A stretch of DNA of 45,210 nt from positions 1 through 45,210 of the forward strand of contig JADLEV010000003.1 of assembly GCA_020845935.1 (NCBI GenBank), given 5' to 3'. Below the pieces are notes generated by a model that had not been told where the DNA came from, did no database searches, and was given only the letters and a program-made list of their open reading frames with translations. Source of the stretch: Gammaproteobacteria bacterium. Lineage in GTDB: Bacteria; Pseudomonadota; Gammaproteobacteria; Ga0077536. Positions 16,903 through 27,500 of this stretch are shown here, in pieces; position 1 is the stretch's first letter; every line of letters begins with the position of its first letter. The translations under genes were made by a program, and so were the position numbers.

Positions 16903-19900
16903 TTCGTTTCGCACCGATCTGGACCGTCGCCCGGGATGAGTTGCGCCTGACCCGACGGACGTTTCGTTACTGGGTGTTCACCGCGGGTTCGTTCCTGCTG
17001 GGGCTCGTCGCCTGGGTGTACTACTCGGCGTTGCATGGCTTCCTCTCCGGCTACTCGGGCACGGTCGCATTGATCGGTCCGCATTACCTGTTCACCGCGG
17101 TCGGCTTCTATTTCCTCACGGTGTTCATGTTCGGCGTCGCCTTCCTCGGCTTCGACGTGCGCGCCCGGGATCAGCGCGAAGGGATCGTCGAAGTGTTGGA
17201 CGCGCGACCGCTGTCGAATCTGGAATTGATTGCCGGCCGCTGGCTCGGCCTCGTGCTTGCGGCCTGGCTGCCGGTGGTGGGGCTGACGCTGTTCGCGACG
17301 CTGCTCGGCTGGCTGCTGACCGCGCTCGATGCGCCGCTCGGCGATGTCCCGACGCTGCACTCGCTGCTCGCCTTCGTCGGTTTCATGGCGATCCCGGCGC
17401 TCGCGTTCGGCTTCGCGCTGGTGTTCGTGATCACGCTGCTGGTGCGGCACCGGTTGCTCGCCGCAGTGCTGTCACTTGCGGCGTTGTATGGCCTGTTCGC
17501 GGCGCTGGTGATCGCCGGGCCGGGAACGGCGGCGCTGGTCGATTACATCGGCATCGCGCAGCTTGGCGCGACATCCGATTTCGTGCCGGCGATCGCGCGT
17601 GATCTGTGGGCCTGGTTGCAACGCGTTGGCGTGCTGCTGGTCGCGTTCGGCCTCATCGGCATCGCCGCCGCGATCCATCCCCGGCTCGATGATGGCCGCC
17701 GCGCGATACGGTTCGCCGCGGGCACCGCGGTGGTTATCGCGGGCCTGGGGCTGCTCGGCGGTGCCGGCGGCGCGCGGCAACGCGCGATCCCGCAGCTCGA
17801 TCAGTGGGCGGCGGCGCACCAGGCGCATGCCGATGATGTCGTGCCGGATCTGGTCGCAATCCGTGGCGAGGTCGTCATCGAACCCGGCCGCGTTCTCGAC
17901 GGCAAGCTCGCGCTCGAATTCCGTGCCCGCCCCGGCACGTCGCTGACGCGCGCGCTGTTCACGCTGAATCCCGGCCTCACGGTGCAGCGCATCACGAACG
18001 CAGACGGCAACCCCATCGAATTCACTCACGCCAATGGCTTGCTGGAACTGGTGTTGCCACAACCGTTGGCTGGTGGCGAGGTGATGACGGTAGCGCTGGA
18101 TTATCGCGGTGCGCCGCGGCTGGCGTTCGGTTATCTCGACAGCGCGGTGGTCATCGAACGCGGCAACATCATCGCCAGCACCGTCGGGCTGCTCGGCACC
18201 GATCGCGGCATTTTCGATCGCCGCTACGTCGCGCTGCTGCCCGGCATCGGCTGGTTGCCCGTCCCCGGCGCCGATGTCGCCCGTGACGATCCGCGCTTGC
18301 GCCCACGCGACTTCTTTTTGCTCGACCTCGAAGTCGAGGTGCCGGAGGGCTGGTTGCCGGCCGGACCCGGGCGGCGCGAGGATCGCACCGGCGCGGCGCC
18401 TGACCGCGCGCGCTACCGGTTCGCGCCCGGCGTGCCGGTACCGGAAGTCGCATTGCTTGCCGGCCGCTTCGCGCAGCGCCAGACCGAGATCGAAGGCGTC
18501 ACGATCGAACTGCTGACGCATCCGGCGCACCGCCGCGCGCTCGGCGCGCTCGAACCGCACGGTGAGCGCATCCGCGCCTTCGCGGCGGACAAACTGCGCC
18601 TGGCACGCGCGGAAGGCCTCGCCTATCCGTTCACCGCGCTGACATTGGTCGAGACGCCGTTCAATCTGCGTGTGTTTCGCGGCGGCTGGCAGCTCGGGCT
18701 CGGCATCGGCCCGCCCGGACTCATCCTGCTGCGCGAGTGCGGTTTTCCGACGGCACGGTTCGACACGTTGTATCGGAACGAGGACGATCCGCCAGACGCG
18801 GCGATGGTGCTGAACCGCTTCTTCAGCAATGACTTTTCCGCGGGCAATGCGCTCGCCGCGCTCGCGCAATCCTTTTTCGCGCATCAGACCGGCGCCACCG
18901 GCGCCGAAGCGCTGGCGCTCGATTTCACGCTGGACGAGCTCGCGACGCTGACGCTGACGGAAACCCGATCGTACTTTTCCGCGCATCTGTTCGATGGCGG
19001 CTTCAACACGCGGGTCGGTCAGGTCGTCCAGCAGTATCAGGACCGGCGCCCCCGCACGCTGACGCTTGGCGACGTCGTGGTGCAGACCTTCGCCTCGCGG
19101 CCGGAGGTCTGGGAGCGCGTGCTGTCGTCATCGCTGCTGGAGCTTGCGCCGCGGCAGAATCCGCGCCAGACCCTCGACATCCTGTCGCTGAAGGCGGGCG
19201 CGCTGGCGAAGCTGCTGTACGACCAGCTCGGCGCCGCCGGCAGCTCGCGGCTGCTCGGGTCCCTTGCCGAGCTGCATCGCGGTGGCAACTTTACCGTCGA
19301 GGACTTTGTCACCGCGCTCGCCGACGCCGGCATCGCCGAACCGCAAACGCTGGTCGCCGACTGGCTGACCACGACCCGCCTGCCCGGCTTCGTCGCGGCG
19401 CCGGTCGAGTTCTACCGGATCGCCGACGACGCCCTCGGCACGCCGCGGTTCCAGCTGAAGGTGCGGGTCCGCAACGATGAGCCGGTGCCGGGCACGATCC
19501 GCGTGACCTCGGTCGAGAGCACGCGCGATGACGATCAGATCGACACCAATCAGATGCGGCTGATGCCGAGCGAGCTGATCCGCGTGCCGGGTGAGAGTGC
19601 GATCGAATACGCGGTGGTGCTGACGCGCAAGCCGATCTCGGTATGGATCGAGCCATCGCTGTCGTTGAACCGTGGCTCGTTCGTCGCGTTCTCCGATTAT
19701 GAAAGCACCTCGGTCGCGACCGTTGGCCGCCGCGACGATCCCCCCCAGCTGGGCGTCAGCACGATCGACTGGACGCCGCCGGATGAAGGCATCGTCGTCG
19801 ATGACCTTGACCCCGGCTTCGCCATCGTGCGCGACGCCGCCGCGACCGGCACCCGCCTCGGTGGCGTCCTCGCGACCAATTCCGGCGATATCGATCAGGG

Positions 19901-20324
19901 CTTGCCGCGCGTGCCGGAGCGCCAGGTGCCGAACAACTGGAGCCGCGCCGACGCACCGAACGGCTGGGGCAAATACCGGCACACGGTGGCATTGCAGCGG
20001 CCCGGCGATGGCGCGACCCGCGCCACGTTCACGACGACGCTGCCGCGGGCAGGGCGCTGGCGGCTGGAGTTGCACCTGCCGAATCTGGTGTTCACCAGTG
20101 GCATCGCGGCCTGGGGCCGCTGGACGCTGCACCTCACCGCCGGCGATACCAAACATCAGGTCGCCTTCGACACCGCGGGCGGCGTCGCCGGCTGGAATGA
20201 AATCGGCGAATATGAGCTGCCGCCCGGCGAAGTCACGCTGGCGCTCAGTGACAGCACCGAAGGCCGACTGATCGTCGCCGATGCGATCCGCTGGCTGCCG
20301 CGGGACAACGGCCGCGAACAATGA
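16899..20324 (+). CDS. ABC-2 permease fused to a pseudo-M1-aminopeptidase and a golvesin-like domain
   Basis: An 1141-residue protein. Residues 1-300 hold at least six hydrophobic helices of the ABC-2 permease type (YFLTVFMFGVAFLGFDVRA, then REGIVEVLDARPLSNLEL). From about 315 to 830 the chain resembles the periplasmic part of the permease/M1-aminopeptidase proteins: a beta-rich domain (EVVIEPGRVLDGKLALEF) and then YPFTALTLVETP and GPPGLILLRE, which correspond to the M1 substrate-groove region. No HExxH zinc motif is present; where it is expected the sequence reads AQSFFAHQTGATGAEALA. I therefore call the peptidase part inactive. Residues about 1005-1135 match the golvesin C-terminal-like beta-sandwich (YRHTVALQRPGD, GWNEIGEYELPPGEVTLAL, IVADAIRWLP). 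It is translationally coupled to the ATPase gene upstream. Confidence 0.85.
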   Translation: MIRFAPIWTVARDELRLTRRTFRYWVFTAGSFLLGLVAWVYYSALHGFLSGYSGTVALIGPHYLFTAVGFYFLTVFMFGVAFLGFDVRARDQREGIVEVLDARPLSNLELIAGRWLGLVLAAWLPVVGLTLFATLLGWLLTALDAPLGDVPTLHSLLAFVGFMAIPALAFGFALVFVITLLVRHRLLAAVLSLAALYGLFAALVIAGPGTAALVDYIGIAQLGATSDFVPAIARDLWAWLQRVGVLLVAFGLIGIAAAIHPRLDDGRRAIRFAAGTAVVIAGLGLLGGAGGARQRAIPQLDQWAAAHQAHADDVVPDLVAIRGEVVIEPGRVLDGKLALEFRARPGTSLTRALFTLNPGLTVQRITNADGNPIEFTHANGLLELVLPQPLAGGEVMTVALDYRGAPRLAFGYLDSAVVIERGNIIASTVGLLGTDRGIFDRRYVALLPGIGWLPVPGADVARDDPRLRPRDFFLLDLEVEVPEGWLPAGPGRREDRTGAAPDRARYRFAPGVPVPEVALLAGRFAQRQTEIEGVTIELLTHPAHRRALGALEPHGERIRAFAADKLRLARAEGLAYPFTALTLVETPFNLRVFRGGWQLGLGIGPPGLILLRECGFPTARFDTLYRNEDDPPDAAMVLNRFFSNDFSAGNALAALAQSFFAHQTGATGAEALALDFTLDELATLTLTETRSYFSAHLFDGGFNTRVGQVVQQYQDRRPRTLTLGDVVVQTFASRPEVWERVLSSSLLELAPRQNPRQTLDILSLKAGALAKLLYDQLGAAGSSRLLGSLAELHRGGNFTVEDFVTALADAGIAEPQTLVADWLTTTRLPGFVAAPVEFYRIADDALGTPRFQLKVRVRNDEPVPGTIRVTSVESTRDDDQIDTNQMRLMPSELIRVPGESAIEYAVVLTRKPISVWIEPSLSLNRGSFVAFSDYESTSVATVGRRDDPPQLGVSTIDWTPPDEGIVVDDLDPGFAIVRDAAATGTRLGGVLATNSGDIDQGLPRVPERQVPNNWSRADAPNGWGKYRHTVALQRPGDGATRATFTTTLPRAGRWRLELHLPNLVFTSGIAAWGRWTLHLTAGDTKHQVAFDTAGGVAGWNEIGEYELPPGEVTLALSDSTEGRLIVADAIRWLPRDNGREQ

Positions 20325-20357
20325 TCGACCGGCGCGGCCGCGCCGGGCAAGGACCAC

Positions 20358-21467
20358 ATGAGAATTTCCCCTGAGCCGTCGGTTGCACCCGTGTTGCCGC
20401 GCCGGCAGTTGCTGAACGCGCTGCCGGCGCTGCTGCTGATGCTCGCCGCCTGTACCCCGGCCGGCGACAACGAGGCGGTCGATTTCCTGGTGCCGATCAC
20501 GGCGCAGGAAGTCACGCTTGGCAGCATCGAGGATCGCGTCATCGCGACCGGCACGCTGCGCGCCCATCAGGTGATCACGCTGACGGCGGAGTCGGCCGGC
20601 ATCCTCGAAATCCTGCCCGGCACCACGGGCCGGCCGCTGGCCGAGGGCGATGCAGTGCAGGCCGGCACGCGCCTCGCGCGCGTGACCGGCGAGGATGCGC
20701 GCATCGCGGTACGGCGCGAAGTCAGCCAGAAGCGTTTCGACGCGGCACGGCAGGATCTCGAAGCGGCGCAGAAGCTGCGCGAGCGCGGCCTCATCTCGCA
20801 GAAGGAACTGAAGAACCTGCAAACCGCGTTCGAGGACGCCAAGCTGGAACTCGATCGCTCGCTGCACACCGAGCAGCGCAACCAGATCGTCACGCCGATC
20901 GACGGCGTCATCCAGAAACTCGGCCGCAACAGCGACGGCCAGTACATGTCGAACGGGCAACTGGTCGCGACGGGTCAGGTGATTGCGCAGGTCGCGCCGA
21001 CCGATGTGCTGATTGCCGACGTCGATCTGGTCGGCAGGGATCTGGCGCGCGTCGTGCTCGACACCCCGGCACGGGTCCGTTATCACGCCTTCGGCGCGCG
21101 CGAGTTTCCCGGCACCTTGCGGCGCTTCGCGCCGATGATCGACGAACGCACGAGGGCGCTGCGCGCCGAGGTCGAAGTCGCCAACGCCGACGGCGTGCTG
21201 CGCCCGGGCATGTTCGTCGAGGTGACGCTGATCGTCGAACGCCGCGATGACGTGCCGCTGCTGCCGCGCCAGGCGGTCACGGTACGCGGCGGCCAGCCGG
21301 TGGTGTTCGCGCTGAGCGGACAGCGTGCGCTGCAACGTGCGGTGACGCTCGGCCTCGGCGACGATCGCAGCGTCGAGATCACCAGCGGCGTGCAGGCCGG
21401 CGATCGCATCATCGTCAGCGGCCTGGAAACGCTCGCCGATCAGACCCGCGTGCGCGAGACCCGCTAG
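20358..21467 (+). CDS. RND efflux periplasmic adaptor (membrane-fusion protein), lipoprotein
   Basis: A 369-residue adaptor with a lipobox (LMLAAC, cysteine 32), so it should be anchored in the inner membrane by lipid. The order is typical: first barrel strand and lipoyl half (VIATGTLRAHQVITLTAE), a short helical hairpin (RREVSQKRFDAARQDLEAAQ to LKNLQTAFEDAKLELDRS), second lipoyl half (VTPIDGVIQKLG), beta-barrel (ADVDLVGRDLARVVLDTP) and the membrane-proximal domain (LGDDRSVEITSGVQAGDRIIV). Such proteins link an inner-membrane pump to an outer-membrane channel; no TolC-like gene is in this window. It sits between the fused ABC permease and the first RND pump (2-base gap), so it could serve either or both. 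Confidence 0.92.
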   Translation: MRISPEPSVAPVLPRRQLLNALPALLLMLAACTPAGDNEAVDFLVPITAQEVTLGSIEDRVIATGTLRAHQVITLTAESAGILEILPGTTGRPLAEGDAVQAGTRLARVTGEDARIAVRREVSQKRFDAARQDLEAAQKLRERGLISQKELKNLQTAFEDAKLELDRSLHTEQRNQIVTPIDGVIQKLGRNSDGQYMSNGQLVATGQVIAQVAPTDVLIADVDLVGRDLARVVLDTPARVRYHAFGAREFPGTLRRFAPMIDERTRALRAEVEVANADGVLRPGMFVEVTLIVERRDDVPLLPRQAVTVRGGQPVVFALSGQRALQRAVTLGLGDDRSVEITSGVQAGDRIIVSGLETLADQTRVRETR

Positions 21468-21469
21468 CC

Positions 21470-24400
21470 ATGGAGTCCCTGGCGCGCGGCGCCGCACGGC
21501 GGCCGGTCGGCGTCACCGTACTGGCCATCGTACTGACTATTCTCGGCGTCGCGTCGTGGCCGCGGCTCGCGCTCGATCTGTTTCCCGACCTGCAGAGCCC
21601 GACCGTGCTGGTGTCGGTCAATGCCGGCAATCGCCCGCCGATCGAAATGGAGCGGTTGTACGGCGAGCGCATCGAGCAACTGCTGTTCACGGTGCACGGC
21701 CTGCGCGCGGTCGATCAGGTGGCGCGTACCGGCCGGCTGGTGACGCGGGTGACGTTCGACTGGGACGTCGACCTCGATTACGCGCTGGTCGATGTCAGCA
21801 AGGCGGTCGCGCCGATCGGCGCCGATCCGGATGTCGACGAAGTGCTGGTGCGCCGCTTCGATCCACGGCAGTTGCCGATCCTGACGCTTGGCCTGGTCGC
21901 GCCCTCCGGCACGCCGGATCTTGCCGAGCTGAAGCGCATCGCCGAGCGCCAGCTCGCACCGGCGCTGCAACGGCTGGCGGGCGTCGCCGAAGTGCGGGTC
22001 ACCGGCGGCCGCGATCGCGAAGTGCAGGTCCGGCTCGACGGCACCCGGCTCGCGGCGCACGGCGTCACGCTGAACGAAGTCGAGACCCGGATTCGCGCGA
22101 CCAACGTTGATCGCAGCGCCGGCACGCTGGTCGAGGACGACAGGGTCTATCTGGTGCGCGGCCTGACGCGGTTCGCCTCGGCCGCCGATGTCGCCAATAC
22201 CGTGGTGCGCTATCTCGATCAGCCGAACGGCGGCAAGACCGCGCTCAAGGTGTCCGACCTCGGCGAGGTGATCGTCGCCAACGCCGACATCACGCATCTG
22301 GTGCGCGTCGATGGCAGCGAGGGCGTCGGCCTCGATGTCTACAAGGAGGCGGGCGCCAATACCGTCGCGGTATCGCGCACGGTGCGCGACGCGCTCGCCA
22401 ACCTCGGCGCCGATCTGCCGGGGGTCGCGGTGCGCGTGATCGGCGACGAGGCGGCGCTGGTCGAGGATTCGATTGCCGACGTCGAGAGTTCGGCGTTGCT
22501 CGGCATCGGCCTCGCGATGCTGGTGCTGGCGCTGTTCCTGCGCGGGCTCGGGCCGATCCTGATCGTCGCCGCGGCGGTGCCCGTGTCGCTGTTCGTCACC
22601 GTGTTCGCGATGAAGTTCGCCGGACACAGCCTGAATCTGATGACCCTCGGCGGCCTCGCGCTCGGTGCCGGCATGCTGGTCGACAACGCCATCGTCGTGG
22701 TCGAGAGCATCTTCCGCCAGCGCGCCGCCGGCCTCTCGGCGCGCGACGCGGCGGCACGCGGCGCCGGACTGGTCGGCACCGCGATCGCGTCGAGCACGCT
22801 GACCACCTGCGTCGTGTTTCTGCCGGTGCTGTTCGTCGAAGGCATGGCGGCGCGGCTGGTGTCCGGCATCGCGTTCACCGTCGTGCTGTCCCTGCTCGCG
22901 TCACTCGCGGTCGCGCTGGTGCTGGTGCCGGCGCTCGCCGCCTGGTTCCTGCCGAAGCAACCGGCGCGCGGGCTCGATGTCGGCAGCGCTTGCATCGAGC
23001 GGCTGGTGACCCGCCTGCTGCAGCGGCCGTGGACCGTGATCGCCGTGGCCGCGGCGCTGTCGGCGCTGTCGTGTCTGGCGCTGTTGCGGCTCGGCTCGGA
23101 GCTGTTGCCACCGGCCGATCCCCGCCAGCTCGGGCTGCGCCTGGTCGGTACGCCGGGCCAGCGGGTCGAGTCGATGGCGCAGTCGGTCGCGATCGTCGAG
23201 GACCTGCTGCGCGGCGCCGCCGGCACGGAGCTGGTCGCGCTGCGCGCCGAAGTCGGCCGGCTGCCCAATGACGATCGCCTGATCCGCGAGCGCCAGACCG
23301 AGGAGCACACCGCCGAGATCCGGGCACGGCTCGCCGCGGATGGCCGCGGCGCCGGTGCGCTGGCCGGATCGATCCAACCGGTGCTGGCGCAGCTGCATGG
23401 CCTCGATGCCGAATGGGACACCGGTGGCAGTGCGCTCGCCACCGCACTCGGCATTGGCGGCCCGCCGGTCGTGGTCGAGATCCGCGGTCAGGCGCTGGAG
23501 GATCTGCGCCGCGCCGGGACGCTGATCCGCGACCGGTTGGCCGCGCGCGATGAACTGTGGAACGTGCGCACCTCGTTCGAAGGCGGCCCGCCAGAAGCGC
23601 GGCTGCACCTGGCGCAGGCGCGCGCCGATGGTCTGGGCGTCGATCTGGAACAGCTGACCGGCATCGTCGCCGCGGCGCTCGACGGCCGCCGCGCGACGAC
23701 GCTGACGCTTGGTGACGAGGAGCAACATGTCGTGCTGTACCTGACGCCGCCCGCTCGCGGCACCTTGACCGAATTGCCGTTCCTGACCCGCGACGGCGCG
23801 CGGCTCCCCGTCGGCGACGTCGCCACGCTGGAACCGGTCGCGGGCGCGAATGAAATCTTCCGGCGCGATCAGCGGCGCGTAGCGCAGGTCACGGCGAGGA
23901 TCCGTGCTGGCGTCACCGCCCCGGCGGCGCGCGCGGCGACGCAGGCGGCGCTGGCCGAGGTCGCCTTGCCGCCCGGGCTCGGCGTCACCCTGGCCGGCGA
24001 CGAACTGGAACGCAGCCGGACGCTGACGCAACTCCAGTGGGCCGGCGCGCTGGCATTGTTGCTGGTGCTGATGGTGCTCGCCGCCAGCTTCGAATCGTTG
24101 CTGCATCCGCTGACGGTGCTGAGCTCGATCCCGATCTCGTTGATCGGCGTCGCCCTCGCGCTGGTGCCGTTCGGTCAACCGCTCGGCGTGATGGCGCTGC
24201 TCGGGCTGATCGTGCTCGCCGGCATTGCCGTCAACGATTCAATCCTGCTGATCGAACAGGCGCGCCAGCTCGTGCGCGACGGTTGTGACACAGCCACCGC
24301 ACTGGCGCGCGCCGCCGCGCTGCGGCTGCGGCCGATCGTGATGACCACCGCGACCACGGTGTTTGCGCTGCTGCCGCTCGCGTTCGGGCAAGGGGAATCG

Positions 24401-24532
24401 GCGCGGCTGCGCGCCCCGCTGGCGCTGACCGTGGCCGGCGGCGTCACCGCATCGCTGGTGGCATCGCTGGTCGTCATCCCCTGCGTCTTCCTGGTGCTGG
24501 AGCGGCTGCGCCGACGGGCGCACCGCGCCTGA
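21470..24532 (+). CDS. RND efflux pump, inner-membrane subunit 1
   Basis: A 1020-residue protein of the HAE/AcrB-like family. TM1 is in GVTVLAIVLTILGVASWP, followed by the PN1/PN2 porter segment (FPDLQSPTVLVSV). The second cluster of helices includes LGGLALGAGMLVDNAIVVVES, which carries the TM4 aspartate used in proton relay. The sequence then repeats: a second periplasmic loop (HPRQLGLRLVG-like start near residue 540) and a C-terminal helix bundle (GLIVLAGIAVNDSILLIEQA). The TM10 lysine of AcrB is an asparagine here, as in several other family branches. The start is two bases after the adaptor stop. It is likely to form either a homotrimer or a mixed trimer with the fused second RND protein downstream, as MdtB/MdtC do. 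Substrate is unknown. Confidence 0.93.
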   Translation: MESLARGAARRPVGVTVLAIVLTILGVASWPRLALDLFPDLQSPTVLVSVNAGNRPPIEMERLYGERIEQLLFTVHGLRAVDQVARTGRLVTRVTFDWDVDLDYALVDVSKAVAPIGADPDVDEVLVRRFDPRQLPILTLGLVAPSGTPDLAELKRIAERQLAPALQRLAGVAEVRVTGGRDREVQVRLDGTRLAAHGVTLNEVETRIRATNVDRSAGTLVEDDRVYLVRGLTRFASAADVANTVVRYLDQPNGGKTALKVSDLGEVIVANADITHLVRVDGSEGVGLDVYKEAGANTVAVSRTVRDALANLGADLPGVAVRVIGDEAALVEDSIADVESSALLGIGLAMLVLALFLRGLGPILIVAAAVPVSLFVTVFAMKFAGHSLNLMTLGGLALGAGMLVDNAIVVVESIFRQRAAGLSARDAAARGAGLVGTAIASSTLTTCVVFLPVLFVEGMAARLVSGIAFTVVLSLLASLAVALVLVPALAAWFLPKQPARGLDVGSACIERLVTRLLQRPWTVIAVAAALSALSCLALLRLGSELLPPADPRQLGLRLVGTPGQRVESMAQSVAIVEDLLRGAAGTELVALRAEVGRLPNDDRLIRERQTEEHTAEIRARLAADGRGAGALAGSIQPVLAQLHGLDAEWDTGGSALATALGIGGPPVVVEIRGQALEDLRRAGTLIRDRLAARDELWNVRTSFEGGPPEARLHLAQARADGLGVDLEQLTGIVAAALDGRRATTLTLGDEEQHVVLYLTPPARGTLTELPFLTRDGARLPVGDVATLEPVAGANEIFRRDQRRVAQVTARIRAGVTAPAARAATQAALAEVALPPGLGVTLAGDELERSRTLTQLQWAGALALLLVLMVLAASFESLLHPLTVLSSIPISLIGVALALVPFGQPLGVMALLGLIVLAGIAVNDSILLIEQARQLVRDGCDTATALARAAALRLRPIVMTTATTVFALLPLAFGQGESARLRAPLALTVAGGVTASLVASLVVIPCVFLVLERLRRRAHRA

Positions 24533-24534
24533 CG

Positions 24535-27500
24535 ATGGTCCGGCTCGCCGCGATCCCGATCGAGCGCCCGGTCGCGACCTCGATGCTGTTTCTCGGCATC
24601 GTGCTGCTCGGGTGCATCGGTTGGCTGCGGCTGCCGGTCGAGCTGCTGCCGGCGCTCAGCGGCAGCGAGCTGTTCGTGCAGTTCCAGCGGCGCGGCGCCG
24701 AACCGGCGGTGGTCGAGCAGGAAATCCTGTTGCCGCTGGAAGCGGCAATCAAGGCGCTCGGCGGCGTCACCGAAACCGAAGCGCAGATCCGCGGCTCCGG
24801 CGGCCGGCTGCGGGTGCAGTTCGACCGCTACGCCAACGGCAAGGTACGCGAACTCGAGCTGTCCCGCGTCGCCGCCGAGCTGGCGCGCACGCAACCGGAA
24901 GGATCGTTCATCAACGTCAGCGCGCAGGATCTGTCGGCGCTGTCGCGCATCGTGATGATCGTCCAGGTCACCGGCGGCGCGGACGCGAACGCACTGCGCG
25001 ATCTGGTCGAGGAGCGGATCCAGCCGCGGCTGCTGGCGATCCCCGGCCTGTCGCAGGTGCTGGCGACCGGAGGCGCGCCACGCGCGATCACGGTCTCATT
25101 CGATGCCGATCGTGCGGCGGCGCTCGGCGTGCACTCGGCCGAGGTGCTCGCGGCGCTGAACCGCGCGGTCGGCCGGCTCGGCTTCGCCGGCGGCCTCGAG
25201 GACGCGAACCGGCGCGAGGCGATCATGCTCGACGGCCGGCCCGGCGGCATCGCCTCGCTCAGCGAGATCCGCATCGATCCACGCCGGCCAGTGCTGCTGC
25301 GGCACGTCACCGACATCGAGCTCGGCACGCGGCGCCAGGATCAAATCTATCGCGTCAACGGCGCGCCGGCGGTCGGCCTGCTGGTGTTCCAGAACGAAGG
25401 CGAGAACCTGGTGCGGATCGGCCGCGCGGTGCGCGCCGAGCTGGAGCGGTTACGCACCGAATATCGCGGCCATGGCCTCGATTTCGTGCTCGGCTTCGAC
25501 GCCGCAGCGACCGTCGAACAGCAGTTGCAGCGGCTCAAGTCGCTGGCACTGTCCGGCTTTCTGGCGGCGCTGGTCGTGCTGTATCTGTTCTTGCGCGAAT
25601 TGCGCGCAGTCGCCGTGGTCGCGATCGCGGTGCCGGTCAGTCTGTTGGCCGCGGCGGCCCTGCTGTATCTCGGCGGCTGGACACTGAACATCATCACGCT
25701 GCTCGGCTTCGCCATCGGCATCGGCATGCTGGTCGACAACAGCATCGTCGTCTATGAAGCGGTACAGCGTGCGGTCGAACTGGGCAGCGATGCCCGCACC
25801 GCGGCGAGCGCGGGGATCCAGCGCACGCTGCGCGCGATCCTCGCTGGCAGCGTCACCAACGCCATCGTCTTCCTGCCCGGCCTGATCCTGATCGACGATC
25901 CGCTGATTCGCGATCTGCTGGAACTACTCGCGGTGACCATCCTGTTGCCGCTCGCCGCGTCGCTGCTGGTCGCGGTGGGGCTGGTGCCACTGCTGGCGCA
26001 ACGGCTCACCGCGCCGGCCGCGATCGCACGCCATGCCGGCGACGAGGCCAGGCGCCTGCGCTATGCCGGCTTGCTGCCGCCACAGCGTGCCCGGGCCTTG
26101 TTCACCGGAATGCTGAAGGTCGCGCTGCGCCGGCCAACGCCGTGGCTCGCCACGATCGGCGGCATGGTGCTGGCGACGATTGTCATCGCCGTGCCCTGGG
26201 TGCTGGTCAGTGCGATGGGGCAGCCGGCGCAGCAGGCCGACGAACTGCGCTTCGATCTCGAGTTTCCAACCCGAAACACGCTGGCGGCCGCGGCCGTGGC
26301 GGCGGCGCGGCTGGAGCAGGCGTTGCTCGCGACCCCCGGCGTCGAGCGCATCGAAAGCACCTTCGGCGAGGAGCAGGGCGCGCTGACCGCGCATCTGATC
26401 GACCGCGCTGAACGCCCGGCGACGGCGACCGCCGCCGCGATCCGCAAGGTGGTCACCGACACGCTGGCGGAGCTGCCCAACGTGCGCTTGCGCACCGGCG
26501 CCGAAGCCGGCGGCGGTGACAGCGGCGGAGGCTTGCAGGCGCTGTTCGGCGGTGCGCCCGCCGAGATCGCGGTGTCGGGACCGGACATGACGCGACTCGG
26601 CCAGATCGCGCAGGAGCTGGCCAGCCGGCTGCGCGCGATCGCCGGGGTCGGCAACGTCGAGGTGGTGCGGCCGGTGGGGCAGGACGAGCTGCGCATCGCA
26701 CCGCGCCTGAATGTACTGACCGATTACGGTCTGCATCCGGAAGCGGTGCTGAACGCGCTTGGGGTCGTCTCGCGCGAAGGCATCGCGTTGCCGGTCGGCT
26801 TCACCTTCAGCGACGGCCGCGAAATCCCGATCGAACTGCGGCGGCCGGAGCGCGAACGCGAGCGCGCGGTAGCGAGCCTGGCCGAGTTGCGCATCCCGAC
26901 CAGCGAGGGGCTGGTGCCGCTCGGCGTGCTGGCGACGATCAGCCGGGAGCTGCCACCGGAGGTCATCACCCACCACAACGGCCGGCGCGAGGTGATCGTG
27001 CGCTACCAGCTCGGCGACGACGCGCCCGCGTCCGGGCCGGCACGGGTCGCGCTCGAAGCGCGGATCCGCGATGCGGTCCGGCTCGCCGTGCGCCCGCCCG
27101 GCTATGCGATCGAGGCCTTGGGCGCAGAAGCCAACATCGACTGGTTCAAGCGGCTCGCCATCCCGGCGATCCTGCTGCTGTACGCAGTGCTGGCGATCAC
27201 ATTCGAATCGCTGACGCTGCCGGTGCTGGTGCTGCTCGCGGTGCCGCTGACCGTGCTCGGCGCGACCTGGGCGCTGGTGGTGACCGGCACCGGTCTGGAG
27301 ATGATGGCCCTGCTCGGTGTATTGACACTGCTCGGGCTGACCGTGAACCCGGCCATCCTGCTGGTCGATCGGATGCAGGAGCGGATCCGTCGCGGTGGCA
27401 CCGGTGCCGCCGCGGCGGCGCTCGCCTCGGTGCGCGAGCGCACCCGGCCGCTGCTGCTGACCACCGCGACCACCATCGCCGGGCTGTGGCCGCTGGCGCT

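Noticed and set aside
18600-19000. Active M1 aminopeptidase in the fused permease
   Set aside because: No HExxH motif with a downstream glutamate is found anywhere in the 1141 residues, so catalytic activity is not supported.
19128-21497. A 789-codon open frame on the minus strand
   Set aside because: It is antisense to the fused permease and the RND adaptor, both of which have clear domains. Its translation is rich in Arg, His, Asp and Gly with no known motif, as expected for a shadow frame in high-GC DNA.
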